Assembly (NCBI GenBank): GCA_002309155.1
Contig: DBXB01000065.1
Location: 44,746 to 59,612, forward strand
From: Bacteroidales bacterium UBA1223
Lineage (GTDB): Bacteria > Bacteroidota > Bacteroidia > Bacteroidales > P3
Length of the DNA stretch: 14,867 bases
Direction of reading: 5' to 3'
Part shown: piece after piece, positions 1 through 7,681 of the stretch
Layout: every line of letters begins with the position of its first letter
Numbering within the stretch: the first letter of the stretch is position 1
Program-made: the position numbers and the translations under genes
The notes under the pieces: model-generated
Told to the model about the DNA's origin: nothing
Seen by the model: only the letters and a program-made list of their open reading frames with translations
The model's database searches: none

Positions 1-393
1 GCCGCCAGCAAGGGTTTGATACTTGTCGACACTAAGTACGAGTTTGGCAAGCGCGACGGCAAGATATACCTTATCGACGAGATTCACACTCCCGACTCGT
101 CACGTTATTTCTATGCTGAGGGCTACGAGGAGCGCCTCTCCAAAGGTGAGCATCAGCGTCAGCTCTCCAAGGAATTCGTGAGGGAATGGCTTATGGCAAA
201 CGGTTTCCAAGGCAAGGAAGGTCAGCAGGTTCCCGAGATGACCGACGACATCGTGAATTCTATCACTGACCGCTATGTTGAGCTCTATGAGAAAATCACC
301 GGTGAGACTTTTGTGAAAGCTGACGAATGTACCAACATTGAGGCTCGTATTGAGAAAAACGTTACCAATTGCCTTAACGGACTCAACGTATAA
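1..393 (+). CDS. purC: SAICAR synthase PurC, C-terminal part (5' end outside window)
   Basis: Phosphoribosylaminoimidazole-succinocarboxamide synthase joins aspartate to CAIR with ATP in cytoplasmic purine synthesis. The reading frame is open from base 1 and gives the last 130 residues. The segment GLILVDTKYEFG, followed by GKIYLIDEIHTPDSSRY, is the typical PurC core that binds nucleotide and substrate. The tail REWLMANGFQGKEG...VNSITDRYVELYEKITGE matches the longer bacterial PurC class (about 310 residues) common in Bacteroidales. The start lies upstream of the window, so only this part can be judged. It ends in TAA 18 bases before the transporter gene on the same strand, so the two may share a transcript. 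The family call is firm. Confidence 0.95.
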   Translation, partial: AASKGLILVDTKYEFGKRDGKIYLIDEIHTPDSSRYFYAEGYEERLSKGEHQRQLSKEFVREWLMANGFQGKEGQQVPEMTDDIVNSITDRYVELYEKITGETFVKADECTNIEARIEKNVTNCLNGLNV

Positions 394-411
394 AAACAAC
401 GACCCTGAAAG

Positions 412-2022
412 GTGAAAAGAATACCGCATACTTTTACTATCGTATTCTATCTGATACTTTTCGCCGCCCTGTTGACATGGATAGTGCCGGGCGGCGAATT
501 TGTTAGAGAGACGGTGCAGGTTACCAACGCCGACGGTAGTTGCTCGAATCGTGAAGTGGTTCGTGGCGACTCGTTCCATTATGTCGACAAGTCGCCTCAG
601 TCGTGGCAGATTTTCTCCTCGTTGTTCTCAGGATTCTGCGACAAGGCCGACATCATCATCTTCATCCTCATGGTCGGTGGCGCTTTTTGGATTCTCAACA
701 ACAGTCATGCGATAGACATAGGTGTGATGGCGTTCTTGAGAAAGGTGCAGAAGTTGAACCGCTTCAAACTGTTCCGCAAGGTGGGGGTGGAGAACATTAT
801 CATGACACTGATAATGATAATGTTCAGTCTCTTCGGCGCTGTCTTCGGCATGAGCGAGGAGACCATAGCGTTTGTCGTAGTCTTCGTTCCCCTTGCCATC
901 TCTATGGGTTACGACTCCATCGTGGGTGTCTGCATCTGCTATGTCGCCGCTCATGTAGGCTTTGCTGGCGCCATGCTCAATCCCTTCACCATTGGCATTG
1001 CTCAGGGAATAGCGGGAATACCGTTGTTCTCCGGATTGGAATACCGACTCTTGTGCTGGGTGGTGCTCACCATTATCGGCATCACCTTTGTCCTGCTCTA
1101 TGCCCGTTGGGTCAAGCAGAATCCTGAGAAATCGCCCGTGTACAAGATTGACGCCTACTGGCGTGAACGCAGTAGTCGTGAGTCACTCGACAATGTGGAA
1201 TACCGTAGCCCTCGTTCGGCCTGGGTGGTCTATGTGCTCCTCTCGGCGGTGTTGGTGTGGTGCGCAGTGCTGTTCCCAATGACTACCGTCGCCATCGGAA
1301 GTGGCAGCTCCAGTCTCTGCATTATGCCTGTACTGGCGGCACTCTTCGTCATCAGTGGTTTTCTGGCGCTTCGCAAATCGGTACATTTCTTCATCCTTGA
1401 TATCTTGCTCTTCACAATCCTCTATCTCATTGTCGGCGTGCTTGGCTACGACTGGTATGTGATGGAGATTTCAGCACTCTTCCTGGCCATGGGACTCCTG
1501 TCGGGCATTGCCGACAGCCAGAGTGCCGACGAGCTCGCCAAACTGTTCCTTGCTGGATGCAAGGATATCTTGTCCGCCGCTCTTGTCGTCGGACTCGCCA
1601 GCGGTATCATCTTCATCCTCAAAGACGGCAAAGTCATCGACACCATACTTTACGGTCTCACTAGGTCGCTGGCAAGGGCTGGCGAGATAACCTCGTTGGG
1701 CGCCATGTACCTCTTCCAGACAGCCCTCAATCTGATAATGCCCAGCGGTTCTGCCAAAGCCGCCCTCACCATGCCCATCATGTCGCAGTTCGCCGACCTT
1801 ATCGGCATGTCGCGTCAGACTGTGGTACTCGCCTTTCAGTTCGGCGACGGCTTCACTAATATGCTCACGCCGACCTCGGGAGTCCTCATCGGTTGTCTCG
1901 GTGTGGCGAGAATTCCCTATGCCACATGGTTGAAATGGGTGTGGAAATTTATCCTCTTCCTCATCGTTATTGGATTCCTGCTCATTCTGCCCACCTTGTT
2001 TTTCAATTTACCTGGATTTTAA
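412..2022 (+). CDS. yfcC: YfcC-family membrane transporter
   Basis: This 536-residue polytopic inner-membrane protein begins at a GTG: MKRIPHTFTIVFYLILFAALLTWIVPGGEF. That opening, a first hydrophobic helix ending in W(I/V)(V/I)PGGE/AG, is characteristic of the YfcC / C4-dicarboxylate carrier-like (DcuC-superfamily) transporters. About a dozen hydrophobic stretches follow, including one around ADIIIFILMVGGAFWIL (roughly residues 79-95). The segments GMSEETIAFVVVFVPLA and NLIMPSGSAKAALTMPIMSQFADL match the two paired re-entrant or signature regions of this superfamily. The substrate is not readable from sequence; database names range from dicarboxylate to basic amino acid carriers. No other start fits better, because the family N-terminus begins exactly here. 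It lies between purC and an M28 peptidase, so uptake of peptidase products is conceivable but is inference only. Confidence 0.85.
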   Translation: MKRIPHTFTIVFYLILFAALLTWIVPGGEFVRETVQVTNADGSCSNREVVRGDSFHYVDKSPQSWQIFSSLFSGFCDKADIIIFILMVGGAFWILNNSHAIDIGVMAFLRKVQKLNRFKLFRKVGVENIIMTLIMIMFSLFGAVFGMSEETIAFVVVFVPLAISMGYDSIVGVCICYVAAHVGFAGAMLNPFTIGIAQGIAGIPLFSGLEYRLLCWVVLTIIGITFVLLYARWVKQNPEKSPVYKIDAYWRERSSRESLDNVEYRSPRSAWVVYVLLSAVLVWCAVLFPMTTVAIGSGSSSLCIMPVLAALFVISGFLALRKSVHFFILDILLFTILYLIVGVLGYDWYVMEISALFLAMGLLSGIADSQSADELAKLFLAGCKDILSAALVVGLASGIIFILKDGKVIDTILYGLTRSLARAGEITSLGAMYLFQTALNLIMPSGSAKAALTMPIMSQFADLIGMSRQTVVLAFQFGDGFTNMLTPTSGVLIGCLGVARIPYATWLKWVWKFILFLIVIGFLLILPTLFFNLPGF

Positions 2023-2065
2023 AATGAAGCGACACGCAATATCCTTAGAACATCACGTTGCAAAA

Positions 2066-3400
2066 ATGAAATGTATGCCTATTCGATTTTTCCGCCCTCG
2101 TCAGATTGCACTGCTGGCCCTCATGCTGTTCATGTTGACTGCCTCGATATCTGCGTCAGCTCAGGATACTGTCTATGTGCGTCAGAATCTCCGCATACTG
2201 ACCTCTGACGACATGCACGGTAGAGGCTACTCGTTCCGTGGCGACAGCATAGCGGCTCAGTTCTTGCAAGGCGAGATACGTCGTCTCGGACTTAAGCCGT
2301 TTGGTGGCGATTTCATGCAACGCTACACTTTCAGCATCCACTCCATGGAAGGTCCGCTGAGTCTCCGTGTCGGCAAACGCAAGTTGAAGCCCTTTGACGA
2401 GTTCAGGGTTCCGTCGTGGTGCAACTCCACTTGGGGCAAATACAAAGTCATCACTATCCCTGCCGAGACGTTCATCGACGCTGATAAATTCAAGAGTTTC
2501 ATTAAGAAGAACAACAGTTTGCTGGAGAATGTCTTCGTCTATATCGATGCTACACGCTTCAATCCTCCCGACGAAGAGAGCAATCGCCACTTTGTCGACA
2601 TGCTTCAAAGTCTGCAACGTCGCAATCCGTTCAACTCTAAAGGAATCGTCGTGGGTGTGAAACAACTCAGCACCTGTTCGTTCTCCCATGCCGACTATAA
2701 GCACGACTACGCCTATTTCGAGGTACTTGCGTCGTGTCTCCCCGACAAGTTCAAGGAACTGGAATGCACCGTTTTTTCACAGTTCCATCCTGCCTATCCC
2801 ACGCAGAATGTCTGTGGCTATATCGAAGGCGAGGTCGACACGATGATAGTCTACACTGCCCACTACGACCATCTGGGCACCATGGGCGACTCAATAGTAT
2901 TCTACGGAGCGCACGACAATGCAAGTGGTGTCGCCACATTGTTGGACTTGGCCCGTATTTCGGTGGCTGTCAAGCCACACTACACCACGGTGTTCTATTT
3001 CTTTAGCGGTGAAGAGGCTGGTCTGCGGGGTTCTCGTTATGCTTCTGAGCATCCGCTCTTCGATTTCAGTAAGGTTCGCCTGTTGATTAATATCGATATG
3101 TTCTGTGGAGGCAACGAGGGCATCATGGTGTTCAACGCCAATGACGACAAGACTCGCCACTATGTCGACCGACTTGAGAAAATCAATTCCGTTCTTGAGA
3201 TTGCTCCCGAGATACGGCGTCGTGAGAATCGTCCCAACAGCGACCATTATTTCTTCTCCAGTAAGATGCCTGCCGTCTTTGTCCTGTCGATGGGACAGCC
3301 TTTCGGCGGATACCATGACCCCAAGGATCAATGCGACGCCTGCGGATTGAAGAATTACTCTAACTTCATCACACTGATATCGGTGCTTGCCGAACCTTGA
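2066..3400 (+). CDS. Exported M28-family zinc peptidase
   Basis: This is a secreted or periplasmic metallopeptidase of family M28 (aminopeptidase Y/S type), 444 residues from the ATG chosen. Residues 1-33 form a Sec signal: basic MKCMPIRFFRPRQ, then a hydrophobic IALLALMLFMLTA and a likely AxA cleavage site near SASAQ. The di-zinc site is complete: AHYDH (His266, Asp268), GAHDN (Asp284), SGEEAG (Glu316/Glu317), NIDM (Asp344) and GYHDP (His417). Residues 40-250 form an N-terminal part with the protease-associated-like region. An in-frame ATG at 2024 sits one base after the transporter stop and would favour coupled translation, but it puts 14 extra residues before the signal peptide; 2066 is therefore preferred with moderate certainty. 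The exact peptide or dipeptide substrate is unknown. Its stop abuts the stop of the opposing rarD-like gene. Confidence 0.9.
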   Translation: MKCMPIRFFRPRQIALLALMLFMLTASISASAQDTVYVRQNLRILTSDDMHGRGYSFRGDSIAAQFLQGEIRRLGLKPFGGDFMQRYTFSIHSMEGPLSLRVGKRKLKPFDEFRVPSWCNSTWGKYKVITIPAETFIDADKFKSFIKKNNSLLENVFVYIDATRFNPPDEESNRHFVDMLQSLQRRNPFNSKGIVVGVKQLSTCSFSHADYKHDYAYFEVLASCLPDKFKELECTVFSQFHPAYPTQNVCGYIEGEVDTMIVYTAHYDHLGTMGDSIVFYGAHDNASGVATLLDLARISVAVKPHYTTVFYFFSGEEAGLRGSRYASEHPLFDFSKVRLLINIDMFCGGNEGIMVFNANDDKTRHYVDRLEKINSVLEIAPEIRRRENRPNSDHYFFSSKMPAVFVLSMGQPFGGYHDPKDQCDACGLKNYSNFITLISVLAEP

Positions 3401-4267
3401 TCAGAGCCGTTTCACGGTGTCGACTGTGAATATCGCCAATCCCACCCAGATGCAGGCAAAGCAGATGATGTGAGCCATGGTGAATGACTCTTTGTAGACA
3501 AACACTCCTATGAGGAATTGTCCTGTTGGCGACACATATTGAAGGAAGCCCAGGGTGGAGAGTGATATGCGTTCTGCAGATTTGCCGTAGAGCAATAGCG
3601 GTATGGCAGTCACAGCACCGGCTAATAGCAGAAGAATCCATGTCGCCAGGTCGAAAGTGTTGAGGGCTGAACCTCCCCGTGATGCCATAAGGGTGATGTA
3701 GACCAGCGCGGCGGGCATCATCCACATAGTCTCGACTGTCAGTGCGGGAGTGGCGGGGATATCCATCTTTTTCTTCAACAGTCCGTAGATGCCGAAGCTG
3801 AACGCCAGTCCCAGCGAGATGATAGGGAACTGGCCGTAATCTATGGTGAAGTAGAGCACTCCCGCCAGAGCGAAGAGCAACGCCACGGTCTGTGCTTTGT
3901 TAAGTCTCTCATGCAGGAAGAGATAGCCAAGCAGCACGTTGACCAGAGGGTTGATATAGTAACCCAGACTGCTCTGCAGGATGTAGCCGTGGTTTATTGC
4001 CCAGATATAGAGTCCCCAGTTGAATGAAATCAAAGCTCCCGTCAGCAGAAGCATCAGGTACTGTCGTACACTCTTCACGCTGTCGCGGAGACGCATGTGG
4101 CGCAGTCCGATGAAGAGGGTCACCATGAAGACACACGACCAAAGCATGCGGTGCGCCAGAATCTCCATGCTGTCCACATGGCGGAGCATTCGCCAGTAGA
4201 GAGGAAAAAGTCCCCAAATGGTATAGCAGAGTAGTCCGTAGACCAGACCTTTACGATATTCGCTCAT
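3401..4267 (-). CDS. rarD: RarD-like EamA/DMT-superfamily transporter
   Basis: This 288-residue inner-membrane protein has about ten hydrophobic helices, as expected for the drug/metabolite transporter superfamily. The opening KGLVYGLLCYTIWGLFPLYWRML...EILAHRMLWS is the RarD signature (chloramphenicol-sensitive protein group). The later segments SFNWGLYIWAINHGYILQSSLGYYINPLVNVLLGYLFLHERL and LSTLGFLQYVSPTGQFLIGVFVYKE represent the end of each EamA repeat. Length agrees with the family (about 290). The transported substrate is not established for most RarD proteins. It is the last gene of the mutL operon: its ATG lies one base after the rhomboid stop, which suggests coupled translation. Its TGA directly abuts the M28 stop on the other strand. 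Confidence 0.9.
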   Translation of the reverse strand: MSEYRKGLVYGLLCYTIWGLFPLYWRMLRHVDSMEILAHRMLWSCVFMVTLFIGLRHMRLRDSVKSVRQYLMLLLTGALISFNWGLYIWAINHGYILQSSLGYYINPLVNVLLGYLFLHERLNKAQTVALLFALAGVLYFTIDYGQFPIISLGLAFSFGIYGLLKKKMDIPATPALTVETMWMMPAALVYITLMASRGGSALNTFDLATWILLLLAGAVTAIPLLLYGKSAERISLSTLGFLQYVSPTGQFLIGVFVYKESFTMAHIICFACIWVGLAIFTVDTVKRL

Positions 4268-4268
4268 T

Positions 4269-5093
4269 TCAGATTTCTCTGTGTCTTCTCCACATCAGAA
4301 TCATGATAAGACCGAAGAGCATTCCACCCAGATGTGCGAAATGGGCGATGCCGTCGTTGGTGCCCATGATACCTGTCACCAGCTCTATCGCCGCATAGCC
4401 GATGACGAACCATTTGGCCTTGATGGGGAAGAGGAAATAGAGGTAGATGCGCTGCTCGGGGAACATCATGCCGAAGGCAAGCAGTATGCCGTAAACGGCT
4501 CCGGAGGCTCCCACAGTCGGGATGCCGATGATGTGACGGTTGTATACATCCATCAAGGCGTTGGTCGAGAGCATGCCGTAATCGTTGTCGTAGGGATTGG
4601 CACGCCAGGCGTTGGTCACTTCGGTGACCCAATCGGGACGGATGATGTTGACGAAATGGTCGTTATAAATCTGTATCAGAGCGTCGGGCGACGGGTCGAG
4701 GGCGTATGTGTTGATGGCTGAGAGTACTGGAGCGGAGGTCAGCCAGATAACGGCGCTGTGGAATAGACCGGCGCCAATGCCACAGACCAGGTAGAAAATC
4801 ACGAACCTCCGGGTACCCCAGTAATTCTCGAGGATGTAGCCGAACATCCATAGTGCGAACATATTGAAGAAGATATGCTCCACACTGCCATGCATGAACA
4901 TATAGGTGATGTACTGCCACGGCCTGAACATGTCGCACCCCACAAAGTAGAGGGCCAGATAGTTGTCGAGGTCTATCCCTGTAGAGCGTTGGACGACGAG
5001 GGATGCGACATAGAATAGTATGTTGAGAATCAGTAGATGCTTCACACCTGTCGGAAGCATGCGGAATCCCTGAGGAGAGTATTGATCGTTCAT
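4269..5093 (-). CDS. Rhomboid-family intramembrane serine protease
   Basis: Rhomboids cut substrate helices inside the membrane with a Ser-His dyad. This 274-residue protein shows both: GASGAVYG (Ser197) and HFAHLGG (His254). Upstream is the conserved MHGSVEHIFFNMFALWMFG (around residues 67-85), including the His and Asn of the oxyanion region, then the G-rich TM helices. Between the third and fourth core helices there is a hydrophilic stretch (about residues 120-190, APVLSAINTYALDPSPDALIQIYNDHF...) longer than in E. coli GlpG; similar inserts occur in Bacteroidetes homologues as far as I recall. The physiological substrate is unknown. It is the middle gene of the leftward mutL operon: 17 bases after mutL and one base before the rarD-like start. 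Confidence 0.92.
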   Translation of the reverse strand: MNDQYSPQGFRMLPTGVKHLLILNILFYVASLVVQRSTGIDLDNYLALYFVGCDMFRPWQYITYMFMHGSVEHIFFNMFALWMFGYILENYWGTRRFVIFYLVCGIGAGLFHSAVIWLTSAPVLSAINTYALDPSPDALIQIYNDHFVNIIRPDWVTEVTNAWRANPYDNDYGMLSTNALMDVYNRHIIGIPTVGASGAVYGILLAFGMMFPEQRIYLYFLFPIKAKWFVIGYAAIELVTGIMGTNDGIAHFAHLGGMLFGLIMILMWRRHREI

Positions 5094-5110
5094 AAATACA
5101 GAGGTAATGT

Positions 5111-6973
5111 CTAACTGTTCAATTTGTCGGCAATATCATGTTCACCCATGATGAACATGGTAGGTTTGCCTGAAGGCGATATGTTGGGAGCCTGGCAGCT
5201 GAAGAGGTCGGCTATCAGCTGCTGCATCTCTTCGGCTTTAAGCACTGACCCCTGGCGGGTGGCGATATTGCGGGCCATCGACAGGCATACCGACTGGTCA
5301 CGGTCGCTGAATTTCTGCACCATGCTGCCTTTGTAGTCTGCTATGGTCTTCTCGAGCAGTTCCTGGATGGCACCCTCCTTGATTTCTGGTGGAGTGGCGG
5401 TGACCACAAAGGTGTTCTGACCCAGAGGCGAGAGTATAAATCCCAGTTCCGACAATGTCGGTGTCAGCTCCTTGAGTAGTTCGCTGTCGGCGGCGTTGAA
5501 GCGGCAGTTGACGGGGAACATCAGCTGTTGTGGCGCCGCATGATGCGACATACGGCGATCCATCAGACGTTCGTAGATAATACGTTCGTGAGCCCTCTGC
5601 TGGTCGATGATGACTAAACCTGACTTGAGGGTGGTGATGATATATCGTGAGGCGAATTGTATCGACTCGGATGTACGCAGTTCATGACTGGCTTCCGACA
5701 TTTTGTTGCTCTCTGGCTGACAACTGTCATTCTCGCCAAAGAAATTTTCGTAGGCCGATAGGGGCACCTGCGAACCACGAACATCCATGTGATTGCGTTC
5801 AGACCCATAGCCGGGGGATGTGTGGCTTGTGTGTGAATCTCGGATAGTGGTAGAATGACCCGTCGACGAGAAGGGGTTGTATGTGGGGTCCAGATCCACC
5901 TTTGGCACTTCAGGAGTGTATCCCGGAGGGGCAGGAGTGAAGTCAAGATCCGTGGCGGGGTTGAATTCTAGCTGTGTGGCAAGGCTAAACTGTCCCAGGG
6001 CCTTCTTTGTTGCGGCACGGAGTATGGCGAAGATTATGCTCTCGTCGACAAAACGCACCTCGGTCTTGGTGGGATGGATGTTGACGTCGAGCTTCATCGG
6101 GTCAACCTCCAGCATTACGAAATAGGAAGGGTAGGATCGTTCAGGTATAAGTTCGGTATATGCTTTCTCGATGGCTGCCGACAGGAACGGGTGCTTTATG
6201 TAGCGGCCGTTCACGAAGATATACTGTTCGCCACGGGCTCTTTTGGCGTACTCGGCCTTGCCCACATAGCCGAACAAACTTACTGGTTCGGTCTTTTCCT
6301 CGATGGGGTAGAGGCGCTCCTTGAAATGCGAGCCGAAGATGGCGGCAATCCTCTGTGCGAAATTCGAAGCCCGCAGGTCGTAGAGCAATTTCCCGTTATG
6401 ATGGAAGGTGAAGTCGGTCTTGTAGTTCACCAAGGCTATCCTCTTGAAAATCTCCTCGATGTGCGACAGTTCGATGCTGTCCTTCTTGAGGAAATTTCGG
6501 CGTGCCGGTATGTTGAAGAATAGGTTCTTCACCGCTATCGATGTTCCCACGGGACAGGTGCAAGGTGACTGTTCCTTCACATCCGACGCCTCGATGACTA
6601 CCATTGTGCCGAGCTCGTTGTCGTACTGGCGGGTCTTCATCTCCACCTGGGCCACTGCCGCTATAGAGGCAAGAGCCTCGCCACGGAATCCCATGGATCG
6701 TATGGCGAAGAGGTCGTCGGCTTTGTGAATCTTCGACGTGGCGTGGCGCTCAAAGCAGAGTCGAGCGTCGCTGTCCGACATACCGCAGCCGTTGTCGATA
6801 ACCTGTATCAGACTGCGGCCGGCGTCTTTCACAATCAGCTGTATCGATGTGGCGCCGGCATCCATGGCGTTTTCCAGCAGTTCTTTCACTGCCGATGCTG
6901 GACGGTCGACCACTTCGCCTGCGGCGATCTGGTTGGCGACACTGTCAGGAAGTATATTAATGATGTCAGACAT
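5111..6973 (-). CDS. mutL: DNA mismatch repair protein MutL
   Basis: MutL couples MutS mismatch recognition to strand removal. The GHKL ATPase domain is complete: NQIAAGEVVDRPASAVKEL, ELLENAMDAGA (residues 31-41), DNGCGM (60-65) and SMGFRGEA (93-100), followed by a transducer domain ending near residue 330. A low-complexity Ser/Thr/Pro linker (about 340-440) leads to the C-terminal dimerisation domain. There the usual endonuclease motif DQHAxxExxxxE reads DQQRAHERIIYE (457-468), with the metal-binding His replaced by Gln, and the usual CPHGRP reads SPSGKPT (599-605). The nicking site is therefore probably not functional; I believe this is common in Bacteroidetes. Length 620 is normal. It is the first gene of a mutL-rhomboid-rarD operon. 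The start ATG gives the conserved MSDIINILPDSVANQIAAGEVV N-terminus. Confidence 0.97.
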   Translation of the reverse strand: MSDIINILPDSVANQIAAGEVVDRPASAVKELLENAMDAGATSIQLIVKDAGRSLIQVIDNGCGMSDSDARLCFERHATSKIHKADDLFAIRSMGFRGEALASIAAVAQVEMKTRQYDNELGTMVVIEASDVKEQSPCTCPVGTSIAVKNLFFNIPARRNFLKKDSIELSHIEEIFKRIALVNYKTDFTFHHNGKLLYDLRASNFAQRIAAIFGSHFKERLYPIEEKTEPVSLFGYVGKAEYAKRARGEQYIFVNGRYIKHPFLSAAIEKAYTELIPERSYPSYFVMLEVDPMKLDVNIHPTKTEVRFVDESIIFAILRAATKKALGQFSLATQLEFNPATDLDFTPAPPGYTPEVPKVDLDPTYNPFSSTGHSTTIRDSHTSHTSPGYGSERNHMDVRGSQVPLSAYENFFGENDSCQPESNKMSEASHELRTSESIQFASRYIITTLKSGLVIIDQQRAHERIIYERLMDRRMSHHAAPQQLMFPVNCRFNAADSELLKELTPTLSELGFILSPLGQNTFVVTATPPEIKEGAIQELLEKTIADYKGSMVQKFSDRDQSVCLSMARNIATRQGSVLKAEEMQQLIADLFSCQAPNISPSGKPTMFIMGEHDIADKLNS

Positions 6974-6999
6974 ACTAAGATAGCTGTGATATAGGTCTC

Positions 7000-7017
7000 C
7001 TTCCCCGCAAGGGAAAG
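7000..7017 (-). promoter_or_regulatory. Hairpin at predicted 5' end of the mutL mRNA
   Basis: On the minus strand CTTTCCC, a TTGC loop and GGGGAAG form a 7-bp stem with one G-T pair. It begins about where transcription from the TACTTTTG element at 7024-7031 should start, some 25 bases before the mutL ATG. A hairpin at the very 5' end could stabilise the message. This is seen structure plus inferred role; no termination T-run follows. Confidence 0.4.
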
Positions 7018-7023
7018 AATTTG

Positions 7024-7031
7024 CAAAAGTA
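7024..7031 (-). promoter_or_regulatory. -7 promoter element of the mutL operon
   Basis: The minus strand reads TACTTTTG, a match to the Bacteroidetes -7 consensus TAnnTTTG, about 50 bases before the mutL start. No clear -33 TTG is found at the usual 19-21 base distance; an A-tract (T-tract on the minus strand) lies directly upstream instead. Confidence 0.6.
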
Positions 7032-7111
7032 CAAAAAAAACCGTTACCTAATCCTATAATCTTTCAATTCCTTTCTTCCATAGGTTCAACATGGTGCAAG
7101 CCCCAGTCAGA

Positions 7112-7130
7112 GAATGTCCAGTGGACATTC
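7112..7130. repeat. Perfect 19-bp palindrome with one central base
   Basis: GAATGTCCA, one G, then TGGACATTC: the arms are exact reverse complements of 9 bases. It lies in the spacer between mutL and the small winged-helix ORF, with no T-run after it on either strand. It may be a protein-binding site or a remnant of a dispersed intergenic repeat; neither can be decided here. Confidence 0.6.
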
Positions 7131-7208
7131 GGGCAGAGATTGTGTGTGGCGAAAGCGCAGAGGAGTCTTGTGCGTGGCGGCACCGTTTGCCTTCATTTGT
7201 TGTTAGAA

Positions 7209-7553
7209 ATGAAAATCTTATATACATTAATATTAATCTTGCAATTTGACCAGTATATAAGCTCTACTACCGAGAAAATGGTCGATAAATCCGTAATACG
7301 GCAGAAAATTGTCGACAAATGGTCGATAAAGTCTACTTTGTTTGGGAAACTGGTCGATATTATGGAGTTTGTGGTCGACAAGGGCGAGTTCACTACGGTA
7401 GCCATCGTGCAACACTTTGGTTTCACTCCCGCCCCTTCCAAACGCTACCTTCGCCAGCTTACCGACTTCGGCTATTTTGAATCCTATGGTGGTAATTGTA
7501 ACCGTAGCTACAAACTAAGAGACTGCCAAATATTTTTATTCGTCTGTGTATAA
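7209..7553 (+). CDS. Small winged-helix-like protein, possibly the tail of a larger ATP-binding regulator
   Basis: The frame from ATG 7209 gives 114 residues. The C-terminal part (FGKLVDIMEFVVDKGEFTTVAIVQHFGFTPAPSKRYLRQLTDFGYFESYGGNCNRSYKL) reads like a winged helix-turn-helix: helix, FTTxxIVxHFGFT turn, recognition helix SKRYLRQLTxFG, and a wing. Similar sequences close AlbA_2/AAA_4-type ATP-binding regulators in Bacteroidetes. Here only the tail is present, preceded by a spaced VDK repeat (MVDKS...KIVDKWS...KLVDIM...VVDKG) like the repetitive linkers seen in such proteins. Upstream no ATP-binding domain exists. ATG 7278 is an alternative start. The gene may be a decayed fragment or a free-standing small regulator; function is unproven. 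Confidence 0.45.
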   Translation: MKILYTLILILQFDQYISSTTEKMVDKSVIRQKIVDKWSIKSTLFGKLVDIMEFVVDKGEFTTVAIVQHFGFTPAPSKRYLRQLTDFGYFESYGGNCNRSYKLRDCQIFLFVCV

Positions 7554-7568
7554 ATCGAAATTTTTGCG

Positions 7569-7576
7569 TAAATTTG
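7569..7576 (+). promoter_or_regulatory. Possible -7 element upstream of the YhcG-family gene
   Basis: TAAATTTG fits TAnnTTTG and is followed by GCAAC, as seen at other promoters of this window. It lies about 105 bases before the ATG at 7682, giving a long A+T-rich leader that contains a small AAAGC/GCTTT hairpin near 7655-7670. No -33 TTG is evident, so support is weak. Confidence 0.35.
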
Positions 7577-7681
7577 CAACTTGAAAACAAAAGAATAGTA
7601 ATTAATAAAACGACATAAAAATAGAGAAATAGAATCAAGATAAATACATGATTTAAAGCGTTTTTGCTTTTTAAGTTAAGT

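Noticed and set aside
100..579. Minus-strand 159-codon open frame
   Set aside because: It lies opposite purC and the YfcC gene, both with clear family motifs, and its own protein resembles nothing.
2156..2704. Minus-strand 182-codon open frame
   Set aside because: It is the reverse of the M28 peptidase reading frame, which has a full zinc site.
6074..6523. Plus-strand 149-codon open frame
   Set aside because: It is antisense to the mutL transducer domain; no domain or promoter supports it.
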